Notes: generated by a model from the letters alone, not told the origin. 13,921 nucleotides of DNA from Deltaproteobacteria bacterium (GCA_031278795.1 JAITJT010000040.1:1-13921), one strand, 5' to 3'; shown: positions 1 to 7,614, counted from the first letter of the stretch. Made by a program: numbers and translations.

Positions 1-206
1 ACCAGGGCGTCGTGGGGCGGATAGGGGTCCCTCCAGGGCCTGATGGAGGTGAGGGCGTCATACTGGTCGGCTATGGCCAGGATCCTCGCGGAGAGGCTGA
101 TGGGCTCGGGCTCATCGCCCACTACGGGGTATCCAGAGTGGTCTTCGCCCATGTGGTGCTCCCCAGATGCGGCCAGGATGGATTGCTTGAGCCGGAAAGG
201 AGGCAT
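1..206 (-). pseudogene. C-terminal part of an HD-GYP domain protein, N-terminally truncated and running off the window
   Basis: The minus-strand frame reads GEHHMGEDHSGYP followed by LSARILAIADQYDALTSIRP, which matches the second half of an HD-GYP cyclic-di-GMP phosphodiesterase domain (usual forms HHExxDGSGYP and ARIxxxADxYDAxxSxRPYR). The frame opens with an ATG at 206 only six codons before this homology, directly after an in-frame TAA, and no Shine-Dalgarno-like sequence precedes it. The upstream half of the domain, including the metal-binding HD pair, is therefore missing. The normally invariant Gly of DGSGYP is His and the Glu of HHE is Met. The same frame continues upstream through several stops (see the next entry), so I read this as the end of a decayed gene rather than a short functional one. 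The C-terminus lies beyond position 1. The family assignment is firm; the pseudogene status is inferred. Confidence 0.6.
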
Positions 207-653
207 TTAGGCTGATTGTGTCTAAGACGCTATAGGCGCTCGGAGCGTACGCATGGCGGTGGCAACTTAAGGAGATGTTGTCCTCACCGCGCCGCAACAC
301 CAAGGAGCGACCACCGCTCCCTTGACCCGCTATCTGCCCAGAGGAGATTCAGTTCCTTGTCGCTGGACTTCACTATCTCCACCCAGGTGAAGGTCCAGGG
401 TGATGGCGTTCTCCAGCCACTCGGTGGGATCCCAGAACTAGGTGCCCCGGTTGAAGACGTCCATGAAACCCACTATCCGCTCCTTGGTGAGCGGGCCCAT
501 GTCCATGAAGCTCAGGCCACTTATTCCCCTGACCTCATAACACTCGAATATCTTAAAAGCCTTAAGCTTCAAAGCCTAACGCGTGACTCTTGGCTAAAAG
601 CTGGAGATTGAGCCAAATAGAGCTAGGGTCAGCTCAAAGAGCTAGCCTATAGC
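207..653. other. Spacer between the HD-GYP remnant and the metallophosphoesterase gene
   Basis: No intact gene is seen here. It holds the stop-interrupted remnant at 352-575 and a hairpin overlapping the phosphoesterase stop codon at 639-655. The part from 207 to 350 keeps the fairly high G+C of coding DNA but is broken by in-frame stops in the remnant's frame. Confidence 0.5.
352..575 (-). pseudogene. Stop-interrupted coding remnant of unknown function
   Basis: A coding-like stretch sits between the phosphoesterase gene and the HD-GYP remnant. From 575 the frame reads ALKLKAFKIFECYEVRGISG, continues through MDMGPLTKERIVGFMDVFNR to an in-frame TAG at 438-440, then resumes with FWDPTEWLENAITLDLH. 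Near 390 the protein-like reading moves to another frame (TWVEIVKSSDKELNLLWADSG), as expected after an indel. This frame is the same one that carries the HD-GYP end at 1-206, with TAG and TAA stops in between, so both pieces may come from one gene. I do not recognise the family. Seen directly: residue composition typical of real protein, one stop and an apparent frame change. Inferred: decay of a once-intact gene. Confidence 0.35.
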
Positions 654-655
654 TC
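639..655 (-). terminator. Hairpin at the end of the metallophosphoesterase gene, possible weak terminator
   Basis: On the minus strand a perfect 6-bp inverted repeat GAGCTA/TAGCTC encloses the 5-nt loop TAGGC and is followed by TTT. It overlaps the TGA stop codon at 654-656. The U-run is short, so termination would be weak. Further GAGCT words follow downstream and offer alternative pairings. Confidence 0.3.
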
Positions 656-1946
656 AGAGCGGCGCCCCAAAACTGTCCCCTGGCTCCGGGCGCGGCGGGC
701 CCTTTCGCTTCAGGGTGATGAGGTTCACCTCGGGCCAGGCGAAGAGGCGGTAGTGGAGGAAGGAGTCCGAGACCCCCCTGGTCACGAGGATGTCCATGTT
801 CTCCTCGCGGTAATGCCCGGAGGAGTGGCTAAAGAAGGGATGGGCGAGGTTGAGGTCCTTTTTTCCGGGGACCTGGAACTGCCCGCCCCTGGTGTGGCCG
901 GCCAAATAGAGGTCTATCTCATCATCCTTCTTTTCGGGCATTTTTCCGGGGATATGGCTCACCACTATGGTGAAGTTGTCCACCGGAGGTATGGGCCCGG
1001 AAAGAGCCGCAAAATCTAGAGGCATTTCAGTTCCCAAAAAGTCTATTGGCCATAAGTTGTCCAGGGGAAAGAGGTCGTTTTGGGCGCCTTTCTTTTGGGA
1101 AAATCCAATGAGCGTGAGGGGCGCCCCGTGAATAAGGACCCTCTTATCGGCTAGTTGGCTCACACCAGCGCTCGTGAGCACTTGGGAGAGGGTGCCCTGG
1201 CTGTCCGCCTCAAGGTCCCTGTCGCCTAGGACGCTGTAGACCCCGAAAGGGGTGTTTTTGAGGCGCAGGAGGGGGTCTTTGAGATCGGTTACATTCTGGG
1301 GAGAGCAATCCGAGATGTCACCCGCAAGTATCACCAGCTTGGGCGAAAGCTTCACTATCTCGTTTATGAGGTTCTTGAGGCCGTCCATGGTGGCCCCGCG
1401 GCCGTAGTGGAGATCTGAGACCAGTAGGATGGTGAATCCCTCCAGCTGGGGAGGAAGACCCGGGTACTCCAAGGTGATGGTGTTGATGACCGGAGTGTCC
1501 CTCTCGGCGAGATAGGAGAATACCCCCATTACCAAAAAGGCGATAATCAAAAGCCCCACGGGATTAAGAAGGGAATAGGAGGGTTTTTTGTCCCGAAAGA
1601 GCTTGGGAAGGCCCTTGGGCTCCCTTTTTAGCCAAAAAAACGAGAAAAGCGCCACTATTAGCTGGAGGGCTATGGCCGGAAGGAGGGATATGAGCTGGGC
1701 GCTCTGCCAGATGATGCCTGGGAGGAGCACGTAGTCGTAGAGGAAGCCCGAGGGGGGCCGCTCCTTAAGAACCTGGATCAAGATGAAGGCCGAAAAGCCC
1801 GCCAGGTTGAAAAGGATGTAGACCACCTTGAGGATCCTCTTCAAGGGCTGCTGCTTTAACCTGAGCGCAAAGAAGTGGTAGCCATAGAGCTGGGAGAGGA
1901 TTATGAGGGCGGCACAGGCGCATTTGGCTAGAGCTGACTCCATCAC
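654..1946 (-). CDS. Membrane-anchored calcineurin-like metallophosphoesterase (YkuE/YaeI-type architecture) with altered metal-site motifs
   Basis: About 430 residues. The first 150 hold roughly four hydrophobic segments (about 6-26, 38-60, 70-104 and 126-146). A calcineurin-like phosphoesterase domain follows, with SDLHYG (D178, H180), GDISD (D210, D213), VSHIPG (H331) and LAGHTRGGQ (350-356). This layout is known from membrane-linked phosphoesterases such as YkuE/YaeI, some of which act on lipid or envelope phosphoesters; the substrate here cannot be told. Two family signatures are changed: GNHD/E is GDRD (241-244), and the second His of GHTHGGQ is Arg353. These replace a metal ligand (Asn), the catalytic-site His and another metal ligand, so activity may be lost or altered. 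The first codon is GTG at 1946, directly followed by ATG at 1943; only a weak GGA lies upstream, so either could be the start. It stands alone, 1.1 kb from the kinase gene. Confidence 0.9.
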   Translation of the reverse strand: MMESALAKCACAALIILSQLYGYHFFALRLKQQPLKRILKVVYILFNLAGFSAFILIQVLKERPPSGFLYDYVLLPGIIWQSAQLISLLPAIALQLIVALFSFFWLKREPKGLPKLFRDKKPSYSLLNPVGLLIIAFLVMGVFSYLAERDTPVINTITLEYPGLPPQLEGFTILLVSDLHYGRGATMDGLKNLINEIVKLSPKLVILAGDISDCSPQNVTDLKDPLLRLKNTPFGVYSVLGDRDLEADSQGTLSQVLTSAGVSQLADKRVLIHGAPLTLIGFSQKKGAQNDLFPLDNLWPIDFLGTEMPLDFAALSGPIPPVDNFTIVVSHIPGKMPEKKDDEIDLYLAGHTRGGQFQVPGKKDLNLAHPFFSHSSGHYREENMDILVTRGVSDSFLHYRLFAWPEVNLITLKRKGPPRPEPGDSFGAPL

Positions 1947-2050
1947 AAAGATCCATTTCTGTTAGGCATCTAACAGGGCTTGGTATTCAACCCCCAATGC
2001 GTGTTGAAAAATCAGGGTTTATAAAAATTTGGCGTTTCACAATAGAGGCA

Positions 2051-2070
2051 TCTCATAAAAAAAAATGAGA
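2051..2070. other. Inverted repeat with an eight-A loop
   Basis: TCTCAT (2051-2056) and ATGAGA (2065-2070) are perfect 6-bp inverted repeats around eight A residues. It lies about 105 bp upstream of the phosphoesterase start on the minus strand, where it could be a regulatory hairpin or a protein-binding site. No function is shown by the sequence alone. Confidence 0.35.
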
Positions 2071-2158
2071 AAAGTTTTTCTGAGTCGCTTAAAAGAAGAT
2101 GAAAGACTTAAGTGAAAAAATTTCCAAGATGGGCGTTTATTAGTCTATGCGGCACAAA

Positions 2159-2298
2159 GGCAAGGGAAATTAATGAAAGGCAAGGGAAATTAATGAAAGG
2201 CAAGGGAAATTAATGAATGGCAAGGGAAATTAATGAAAGGCAAGGGAAATTAATGAAAGGCAAGGGAAATTAATGAAAGGCAAGGGAAATTCAATAAA
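2159..2298. repeat. 20-bp tandem repeat, seven copies
   Basis: The unit GGCAAGGGAAATTAATGAAA starts at 2159, 2179, 2199, 2219, 2239, 2259 and 2279. Copies 1, 2, 4, 5 and 6 are identical. Copy 3 ends in T instead of A, and copy 7 diverges in its second half. The near identity points to recent expansion by slippage or recombination. On the plus strand each unit also holds a purine-rich AAGGCAAGGGA and a TAATG stop-start overlap, which chains tiny frames encoding MKGKGN along the array (see findings). Confidence 0.97.
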
Positions 2299-2960
2299 AG
2301 GGGTTTTTGGGGAATGATTTAGGAAGTTTAAAGAAATGTATTATTTCACTTAAGAAGTATCTAAAGTTATTAGAACTGCAAGGATTATTAAGTAGCACTA
2401 AGGGTTCGCTATAATAAGACCTGGCATAATTTTTGGAATCTTTAAGCTCTGCTCTGGTTTTTTTTAGTTTCACGTTAGTTAAAAGCAGTTCTTAAGATCC
2501 AAGCGTTTTTTTATTTTACTTGATTTTTATAAGCGCAGCAAGAAAAAATTTTCAATTGTGCAAAAACCATGGGGAATAGTTTTCTAAATTAAAAAAAGAA
2601 GCTCTGGAGCTTTACATGAAACATAAGATATATAAGTAAAATCAAGGCTTTCTTGATTCTTTTGTAAACATAAAAAATAAAAAATATTTTTCCCCCTTAG
2701 ATGCAAAACTCCAAGGAAAAGGGAGCTTGAAGCGCTCTCTGTCGCACGCAAAGTTCATAATATTTGCCCAAAGTGAGCCTAAAGATTGCATATTTGCTCT
2801 CTTTTGCGCCTTGGCGGAAGGTGGCAAGCGAAAATGTAGGCTGATTTTGTTTTAGAATGCGAGGCGTGAGGTTAAGGGAAGTGGGAATCACAATTCAAAA
2901 GGCCGGATTTTTTTAGTTGGGGGAGTGCGTTGAACTAGCAAGTTTTGGGCTAGCAAATTA

Positions 2961-2990
2961 AGAGATAGCTACTAAAGAGATAGCTAGCGG
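2961..2990. repeat. 15-bp direct repeat
   Basis: AGAGATAGCTA occurs at 2961-2971 and again at 2976-2986, giving two adjacent 15-bp units whose last four bases differ. Several GCTAGC-like words lie around it. It sits about 100 bp past the end of the histidine kinase gene. Confidence 0.6.
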
Positions 2991-3088
2991 TGTGGAAAGA
3001 GTATCAAAGGTGAATATTTTTAAATCTTTGGCTAAAGTGATTAGCTAAGGAATTATGGGCCCCAAAAGGCCTAAAGCTTAAGTTTTTG

Positions 3089-5530
3089 TCAAAAAACCGA
3101 AGACGCTCCAGCGGAGGTGGTGCTAACCGGGAACATGAAGGTAAATGATGCCCCGGAGTCGGGGTACTCCGGTGGGTGGTTCACGACGGATATGGTTCCG
3201 TTGTAGCGGGTGACAATCTTTTGGACGATGGAAAGGCCCAGACCGGTTCCTTGGGTCTTGGTGGTGAAGAAGGGACTGAATACCGAGGGTATTATTTCCG
3301 GTGGTATGCCCGGGCCCGTGTCCGTGAGCGAGCACGCGACAAATAGTGACTCGTTTTCCTTGTGGCGGAAGATCTTGATGTAGATCTTTCCCCCACCCTG
3401 GGGACTCATGGCCTGGGAGGCGTTGTAGATGAGGTTTAAGAATACGTGCATTATCTGGCGGTCGTCACCGGTCACGGGTGGGAGCTTGTCCTCGAAGTCC
3501 AGATCTACGGTAACCTTGGACCTCTCCAGCTCGTGCTTGAGTGAGCTAAGTACTTCCTTGGCCATGTCCTCCAGGTGGAACTCCCTCACCTGGCCCTTCT
3601 CGTCGCGGGAGAAGTCTAGGACGTTATTTAGAACCTTATTTAAACGCTCCACCTCCTCTAAGATTACCTGGGGGTAGTTGCGTAGGGGATCCCCCTCGGG
3701 TATCTTCTTTAAGAGCCTTTGGGTGAAGCCGCCAATGGATACCAAAGGGTTCCTGATCTCATGGGCCAGCTGGGTGCCCATCTCGCCCTGGGCGGCCAGT
3801 TTCTCAGCCTGGATGAGGCGGTTCCTGACCACCGAGAGGTTTTGGTTGGCGGTGGAGAGGTCGTCATAGAGGATGGTGTTCTCTATGGCGAGACCGGCCT
3901 GGTTGGTGAGCATGTTGAGTTCCCTTAGGGTCTGCTTGGTGATTAGATCGCCAGAAAGGGACCTGTCCACCGCTATGACCCCCACCTCCCGGCCCTTGGC
4001 GAGCATGGGAACGGCCGCGTAGCCCTGGATGCCAAAGTCCATGAGGTCGTGATCCTCAGAGGTGTCGGTGCCGCGGCAGCCAAGGAGGGGTTTCCTCTCC
4101 ACCACGGCCCGGGCCAAGATCCTCGTGGAATCCGGGGTGATGGGGATGGAGATGTTCATCTTCTTGCCCTCCTCTATCATGAGGGCCGCCTCCTGGCGGT
4201 TGGGCTTACGTAAGATTTCCGAGAGGTTATTTAGGGACTCGTCGCCCCGGGCCTTGGCCTGGGGCGCCCAGTAGGCCGAGCTCTCAAGTACTGGATCCGT
4301 TTCCGTCTCTCTAATTAGAAGGATCATCACCTTGTCAAACTTAAGACCCTGCTGGAGGGTTAGGGACTGGATAATTATCCACACCAGCTCGTCATAGCGG
4401 ACCGTGGTCATCATGGCGCTGGAGATGTCATAGAGGTTGGAGAGGTAGCGCACCATGTACTCATTGGTCTTGGCCAGGGTGTTCACGTCCTTGTAGGAAA
4501 GGGAGTTCTCCACAACACCTGATATCATGCTGTTCATGGCCTTAAGGAGCTCCATGTCCTCTTCCTCAAAGAGCTTGGGAATGGAGGGAAAGCCGCCCCG
4601 GTTACCGCCCAGCTTGTTGAATAAAGAGATGCTCCCCTGCCTGCTCCCTTGAAACATGAGGGGCATGGTGAGGATAGTGTTGTTTTGCTCTTTAAGGGAT
4701 AGATCCTGGGCCAGTGGGTCGTCCTTTAAATACCCCATGAAGGGCTCGTCGCGCTTTAGGGGGGTGGACATGGGCATGGGTATGGTTTGCCCCTGGAAGC
4801 GCTGGAAGCTATAAGCCGGTGGCACCACCCCGAAATGGGAGGAAATGAGAAGGTTTTCGCCACTTGGGTCTATGACGTAGAGAGCCGCCCCGTCCGCCAA
4901 GAAAACCCCGGCCGCGATCCTGGGGATCATGGTGGTCACCTTCTCCACCTCAATGGTGGAGGCCAAGGTCCTTCCGAGGTCAAAGAGCACATTGAGGACG
5001 GATATCCTCTTTCTGGTGTCCGTGGCCAGCTGGTTGTTCTTTATGGCCAGAGAGAGCTGGTTGGTGACCGCCTCCAGCATCTTGCCGTAGGTCTTCTGGG
5101 AGTGGTCCATGGGAGTCTGGGACAGAGTCATCACCAGACCGTAGCAGGCCTTGTCATCGGTTATGGGAACTATGGCGATGGATGGCAGATAGGGGGAGAG
5201 GAACTCCGCCCAGGGCGGAGGAAGCTGGGTGAGGTCCAAGGCGTCCGCGATGAGCGACTGGCGGTTGAGGATGACCGAGTTGAGGAAGGTGTCTTGGTAG
5301 CTGATGGGTACCTGGGGGAGCTCGGAGGCCAAGCTCTCCCTTAAGTGGGGAAAGAGGTGTTTTTTCTCTCTGTTTAAAAAAAGAAGCAGGCTCCTGTCGA
5401 TTCCCAGCTCTCTGGTGAGGAGGTTTAGGAAACTATCCACCTTGGAGTCGAACTGGATGTTGGAGTTGGCAATCAATATGAGCTTGGTCAGGAACTCCAC
5501 CACGTTCATCTGGGTGTCGCTGGGGGGCAT
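3089..5530 (-). CDS. Soluble sensor histidine kinase with three GAF-like domains
   Basis: 813 residues with no signal peptide or membrane segment, so a cytosolic sensor. Three GAF-like modules can be outlined at about 20-170, 190-345 and 365-550; the third includes the typical GYAAVPMLAKGREVGVIAVD strand pair. A short helical linker leads to the HisKA dimerisation domain with phosphoacceptor His590 in LAHEIRNPLVSIGGF, then the HATPase_c domain: N box NLIYNASQAM (699-708), G1 DTGPGIP (737-743), F box FSPFFTTK (751-758) and G2 GTGLGLS (761-767). All catalytic motifs are intact and of the NtrB/ZraS-like type. There is no receiver domain and no response regulator gene in the window, so the partner is encoded elsewhere. 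The ATG lies 3 nt after the glgA stop, with GAGGG about 11 nt before it, so the two genes are almost certainly co-transcribed. The GAF ligand cannot be told. Confidence 0.95.
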   Translation of the reverse strand: MPPSDTQMNVVEFLTKLILIANSNIQFDSKVDSFLNLLTRELGIDRSLLLFLNREKKHLFPHLRESLASELPQVPISYQDTFLNSVILNRQSLIADALDLTQLPPPWAEFLSPYLPSIAIVPITDDKACYGLVMTLSQTPMDHSQKTYGKMLEAVTNQLSLAIKNNQLATDTRKRISVLNVLFDLGRTLASTIEVEKVTTMIPRIAAGVFLADGAALYVIDPSGENLLISSHFGVVPPAYSFQRFQGQTIPMPMSTPLKRDEPFMGYLKDDPLAQDLSLKEQNNTILTMPLMFQGSRQGSISLFNKLGGNRGGFPSIPKLFEEEDMELLKAMNSMISGVVENSLSYKDVNTLAKTNEYMVRYLSNLYDISSAMMTTVRYDELVWIIIQSLTLQQGLKFDKVMILLIRETETDPVLESSAYWAPQAKARGDESLNNLSEILRKPNRQEAALMIEEGKKMNISIPITPDSTRILARAVVERKPLLGCRGTDTSEDHDLMDFGIQGYAAVPMLAKGREVGVIAVDRSLSGDLITKQTLRELNMLTNQAGLAIENTILYDDLSTANQNLSVVRNRLIQAEKLAAQGEMGTQLAHEIRNPLVSIGGFTQRLLKKIPEGDPLRNYPQVILEEVERLNKVLNNVLDFSRDEKGQVREFHLEDMAKEVLSSLKHELERSKVTVDLDFEDKLPPVTGDDRQIMHVFLNLIYNASQAMSPQGGGKIYIKIFRHKENESLFVACSLTDTGPGIPPEIIPSVFSPFFTTKTQGTGLGLSIVQKIVTRYNGTISVVNHPPEYPDSGASFTFMFPVSTTSAGASSVF

Positions 5531-5533
5531 GTA

Positions 5534-7003
5534 TCAGCTGTCCCTCTTCTCTTTGGCGATACCCAGGGCCTGGGAATATATATCCTCATAGGCCTTGGCC
5601 GAGCGTTCCCAGGAGAAGTCCTCCCGCATGCCCCTCCGCATGACCGCGTGCCACTCTCCTCTATCCTTGAAGCGCTCAATCACCGTGGTGAGGGTTCCGA
5701 TCAAGGCATCCGCGGAGTAGTCCACGAACTTAAAGCCCGTGCCCTGGTCCGGATGCGCCAAGGTGTCCATGACCGTGTCATCTAGGCCGCCGGTGGCCCT
5801 CACCACCGGAACCGTACCGTATCTAAGGGAGTAGAGCTGTTCCAAACCACAGGGCTCGAAACGTGAGGGGTTGAGGAATATGTCAGCTCCAGAGAGGATG
5901 TGGTGCATGAGGGGAGGGTCGTAGGCAAGCTTTAAGCCCACCCGGGTGGGGTTGTCCCTGGCGGTCTCTCGCAAAAATGATATGTATTGATCCTCTCCGG
6001 TTCCCATGAAGATGAACTTCAGAGGAAGGGTCAAGAGCGTAGGCATGGCCTTGACGATAAGATCCAAGCCCTTTCTGGGAAGGAGCCTCGATATGACCGC
6101 GACCACGGGCAGATCCGATTCATCTAGGCCAAAGAGGGTTAGCAAATGGGCCCGGCACTCTTTCTTGCCGGAGAGGTCTTCTATTCCATAATGCTTCTTG
6201 ATGAGCTTATCCTTCTCTGGATCCCATATCTTGTAGTCCACCCCGTGGAGTACGCTTCTTATATTCTTATGCCTCTCCTTTAACAGGCCCTCCAGGCCTT
6301 TACCCAGCTCCGGACTCAAGGTCTCCCGCGCGTAGCGGTGGGAGACCGTGCTAATTAGATGCGCCCCAATCAAGCCCGCCTTGGTGAGGTTCAACTGCCC
6401 GTGGAACTCCAGGCCCTGGAAGGTGAAGTGGCTCCAGTCCAGGCCCGTCATGGTGAAGTCGTAGTAGGGGAAGTTACCCTGGTTCTCTAGATTGTGGTAG
6501 GTGAATACCGTCCCAATGTCTCTTATCTCAGGCTCTTTCTTGGCGTAGACCCGCACGAACATGGGTACCAAGCCCGAGGGCCAGTCGTGGGCGTGCACCA
6601 CGGTATCTTGGTTCTCGTCAGAGAGTTCTTTAAGTATGGAGAAGACCGCCTTGGAGAAGAAGATGAAACGCTCGGCGTTGTCGTCGTAGTCCCCGAACTC
6701 GTTTCCATAGATGCCGGGCCTGTCAAAAAGATCCGGTGAATCAACCAGGAGCATCCTATGTCCATCGGCTATTTTCAGCTCATAGAAGTCCGCCTGCCGG
6801 CGGCTGATGGAGAGATCTATGGTTCTCGTGAGTTCCCCCAAATGCTTAAGGTTGAACTCCTCGGCCCCACGGTACTTGGGCACAATGACGGTGACATTGT
6901 GCCCTAGCTTGGCCAAGGCCCCGGGCAGGAAATATGACACATCTCCCAGACCCCCCGCTCTGGAGCAGGGTACCGCTTCTGGTGTGATGAAGAATACTTG
7001 CAT
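5534..7003 (-). CDS. glgA: Glycogen synthase (ADP-glucose type, GT5 family)
   Basis: 489 residues, close to the usual 470-490 of bacterial GlgA. It transfers glucose from ADP-glucose to the non-reducing end of growing alpha-1,4-glucan in the cytoplasm. Visible hallmarks are the N-terminal GT5 Rossmann start MQVFFITPEAVPCSRAGGLG, VVHAHDWPSGLVP (135-147), HNLENQGNFP (170-179), HGVDYKIWDP (253-262), the GT-B hinge/nucleotide site SRLLPRKGLDL (305-315), and RFEPCGLEQLYSLRYGTVP (381-399) with the catalytic Glu383. The conserved substrate-binding Lys of KTGGL is Arg15 here (SRAGGL), a conservative but uncommon change. The ATG at 7003 has AAGG 7 nt upstream, which supports this start. No other glycogen gene (glgB, glgC, glgP) lies in the window; instead it heads a two-gene unit with the histidine kinase. 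Confidence 0.97.
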   Translation of the reverse strand: MQVFFITPEAVPCSRAGGLGDVSYFLPGALAKLGHNVTVIVPKYRGAEEFNLKHLGELTRTIDLSISRRQADFYELKIADGHRMLLVDSPDLFDRPGIYGNEFGDYDDNAERFIFFSKAVFSILKELSDENQDTVVHAHDWPSGLVPMFVRVYAKKEPEIRDIGTVFTYHNLENQGNFPYYDFTMTGLDWSHFTFQGLEFHGQLNLTKAGLIGAHLISTVSHRYARETLSPELGKGLEGLLKERHKNIRSVLHGVDYKIWDPEKDKLIKKHYGIEDLSGKKECRAHLLTLFGLDESDLPVVAVISRLLPRKGLDLIVKAMPTLLTLPLKFIFMGTGEDQYISFLRETARDNPTRVGLKLAYDPPLMHHILSGADIFLNPSRFEPCGLEQLYSLRYGTVPVVRATGGLDDTVMDTLAHPDQGTGFKFVDYSADALIGTLTTVIERFKDRGEWHAVMRRGMREDFSWERSAKAYEDIYSQALGIAKEKRDS

Positions 7004-7134
7004 GAGTCCACCTTAGGGAAAGGGGAATATCCTTTTTTTTCAGCCAAAGAGATCTTAGAGATCTTAGAGTGTTTAACGTGTACTGATTCTAAACCCACAA
7101 AGGCCTTACGCCAATATCTTGAAGGCCCTAGCTT

Positions 7135-7163
7135 ATTATATTTTAGCTATTAAAAATTTTCAC
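7135..7163 (-). promoter_or_regulatory. Possible sigma-70-type promoter for glgA and the kinase gene
   Basis: On the minus strand an exact TATAAT (7135-7140) lies 17 bp downstream of GTGAAA (7158-7163), a poor match to TTGACA, in an A/T-rich context. Transcription would start about 125 nt before the glgA ATG. In such AT-rich DNA a chance match is quite possible. Confidence 0.3.
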
Positions 7164-7321
7164 CATTGTATGTTTGGAAAAAAACCTAAAAAAATATATA
7201 TCTTTTAGCCAAAGCGCCTTTCTTGGTCTTTAGGTTCAATTGCCAAAGAGGCAAAGGTGAAAGGGTATAAAAAAATAAGGCGTTTGGTTGGCGTAGTAAG
7301 CTCTTTTTATTTGACCCTCTT

Positions 7322-7412
7322 GTTTTACTAGCTTGTTTTAGCGCCAAGTTTTAGCGCTTGGTTTTACTAGCTTGTTTTAGCGCCAAGTCTTAGCACTTGG
7401 TTTTACTTGTTT
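7322..7412. repeat. 13-bp tandem array organised as 39-bp higher-order units
   Basis: Seven consecutive 13-bp units begin with GTTTTA or a one-base variant, at 7322, 7335, 7348, 7361, 7374, 7387 and 7400. They fall into three types (ending CTAGCTT, GCGCCAA and GCGCTTG) repeated in the same order, so 7322-7360 and 7361-7399 are 39-bp copies with only two differences. The GCGCCAA and GCGCTTG units put CCAAG opposite CTTGG, giving a short hairpin in each 39-bp copy. Confidence 0.9.
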
Positions 7413-7568
7413 GTTAAAGTTTAGATAAAAATCATAAACCTCAACACTTATTTGCCTTTCCGCGCTAAAAAATCCAAAAATCCTTAAGCTCTCTGCGAAA
7501 GAATAAAAAAAATAATAAATAGCCTTATTTACATATGAAAAAATCACCTAAAAATCTTAATTCGCCTG

Positions 7569-7589
7569 AAAAAAAGCCCCTATAGAGCT
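7569..7589 (-). terminator. Intrinsic terminator candidate for the DHH phosphoesterase gene
   Basis: About 25 nt past the TGA stop, the minus-strand transcript can form a stem of AGCTC with GGGCT (one G-U pair) around the loop TATAG, directly followed by a run of seven T. Position and T-run fit a rho-independent terminator; the stem is short. Confidence 0.5.
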
Positions 7590-7614
7590 AATTCATAAAA
7601 ATCCCAAAAGACAA

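Larger units (their letters stand above)
1947..3088. other. Long AT-rich intergenic region (1.14 kb)
   Basis: No gene can be supported; the open frames of about 60 codons resemble nothing I know and are compositionally like random AT-rich DNA. The region holds the 20-bp tandem array (2159-2298), a T-C-rich hairpin with an all-A loop (2051-2070), and a 15-bp direct repeat (2961-2990). It should contain the promoter of the phosphoesterase gene and the end of the glgA-kinase transcript, but I see no convincing terminator after the kinase stop. Confidence 0.6.
7004..7614. other. AT-rich intergenic region upstream of glgA and downstream of the DHH gene
   Basis: No gene seen. One line (7501-7560) has 10 G+C in 60. 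In minus-strand order it holds a terminator candidate for the DHH gene (7569-7589), the 13/39-bp tandem array (7322-7412), a possible glgA promoter (7135-7163) and a 9-bp direct repeat AGAGATCTT at 7048-7056 and 7057-7065 in the glgA leader. Confidence 0.6.

Noticed and set aside
2159..2298. CRISPR array
   Set aside because: Units are directly adjacent 20-mers with no unique spacers, and no cas genes are nearby.
2159..2298. Iteron-type replication origin
   Set aside because: There is no rep or dnaA gene, no DnaA-box cluster was noticed, and every other spacer also carries an unrelated array.
2642..2891. Overlapping minus-strand frames of about 60 codons in the spacer after the kinase gene
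   Set aside because: Two frames overlap over the same DNA without a motif or ribosome-binding site. A decayed gene cannot be excluded, but nothing supports one.
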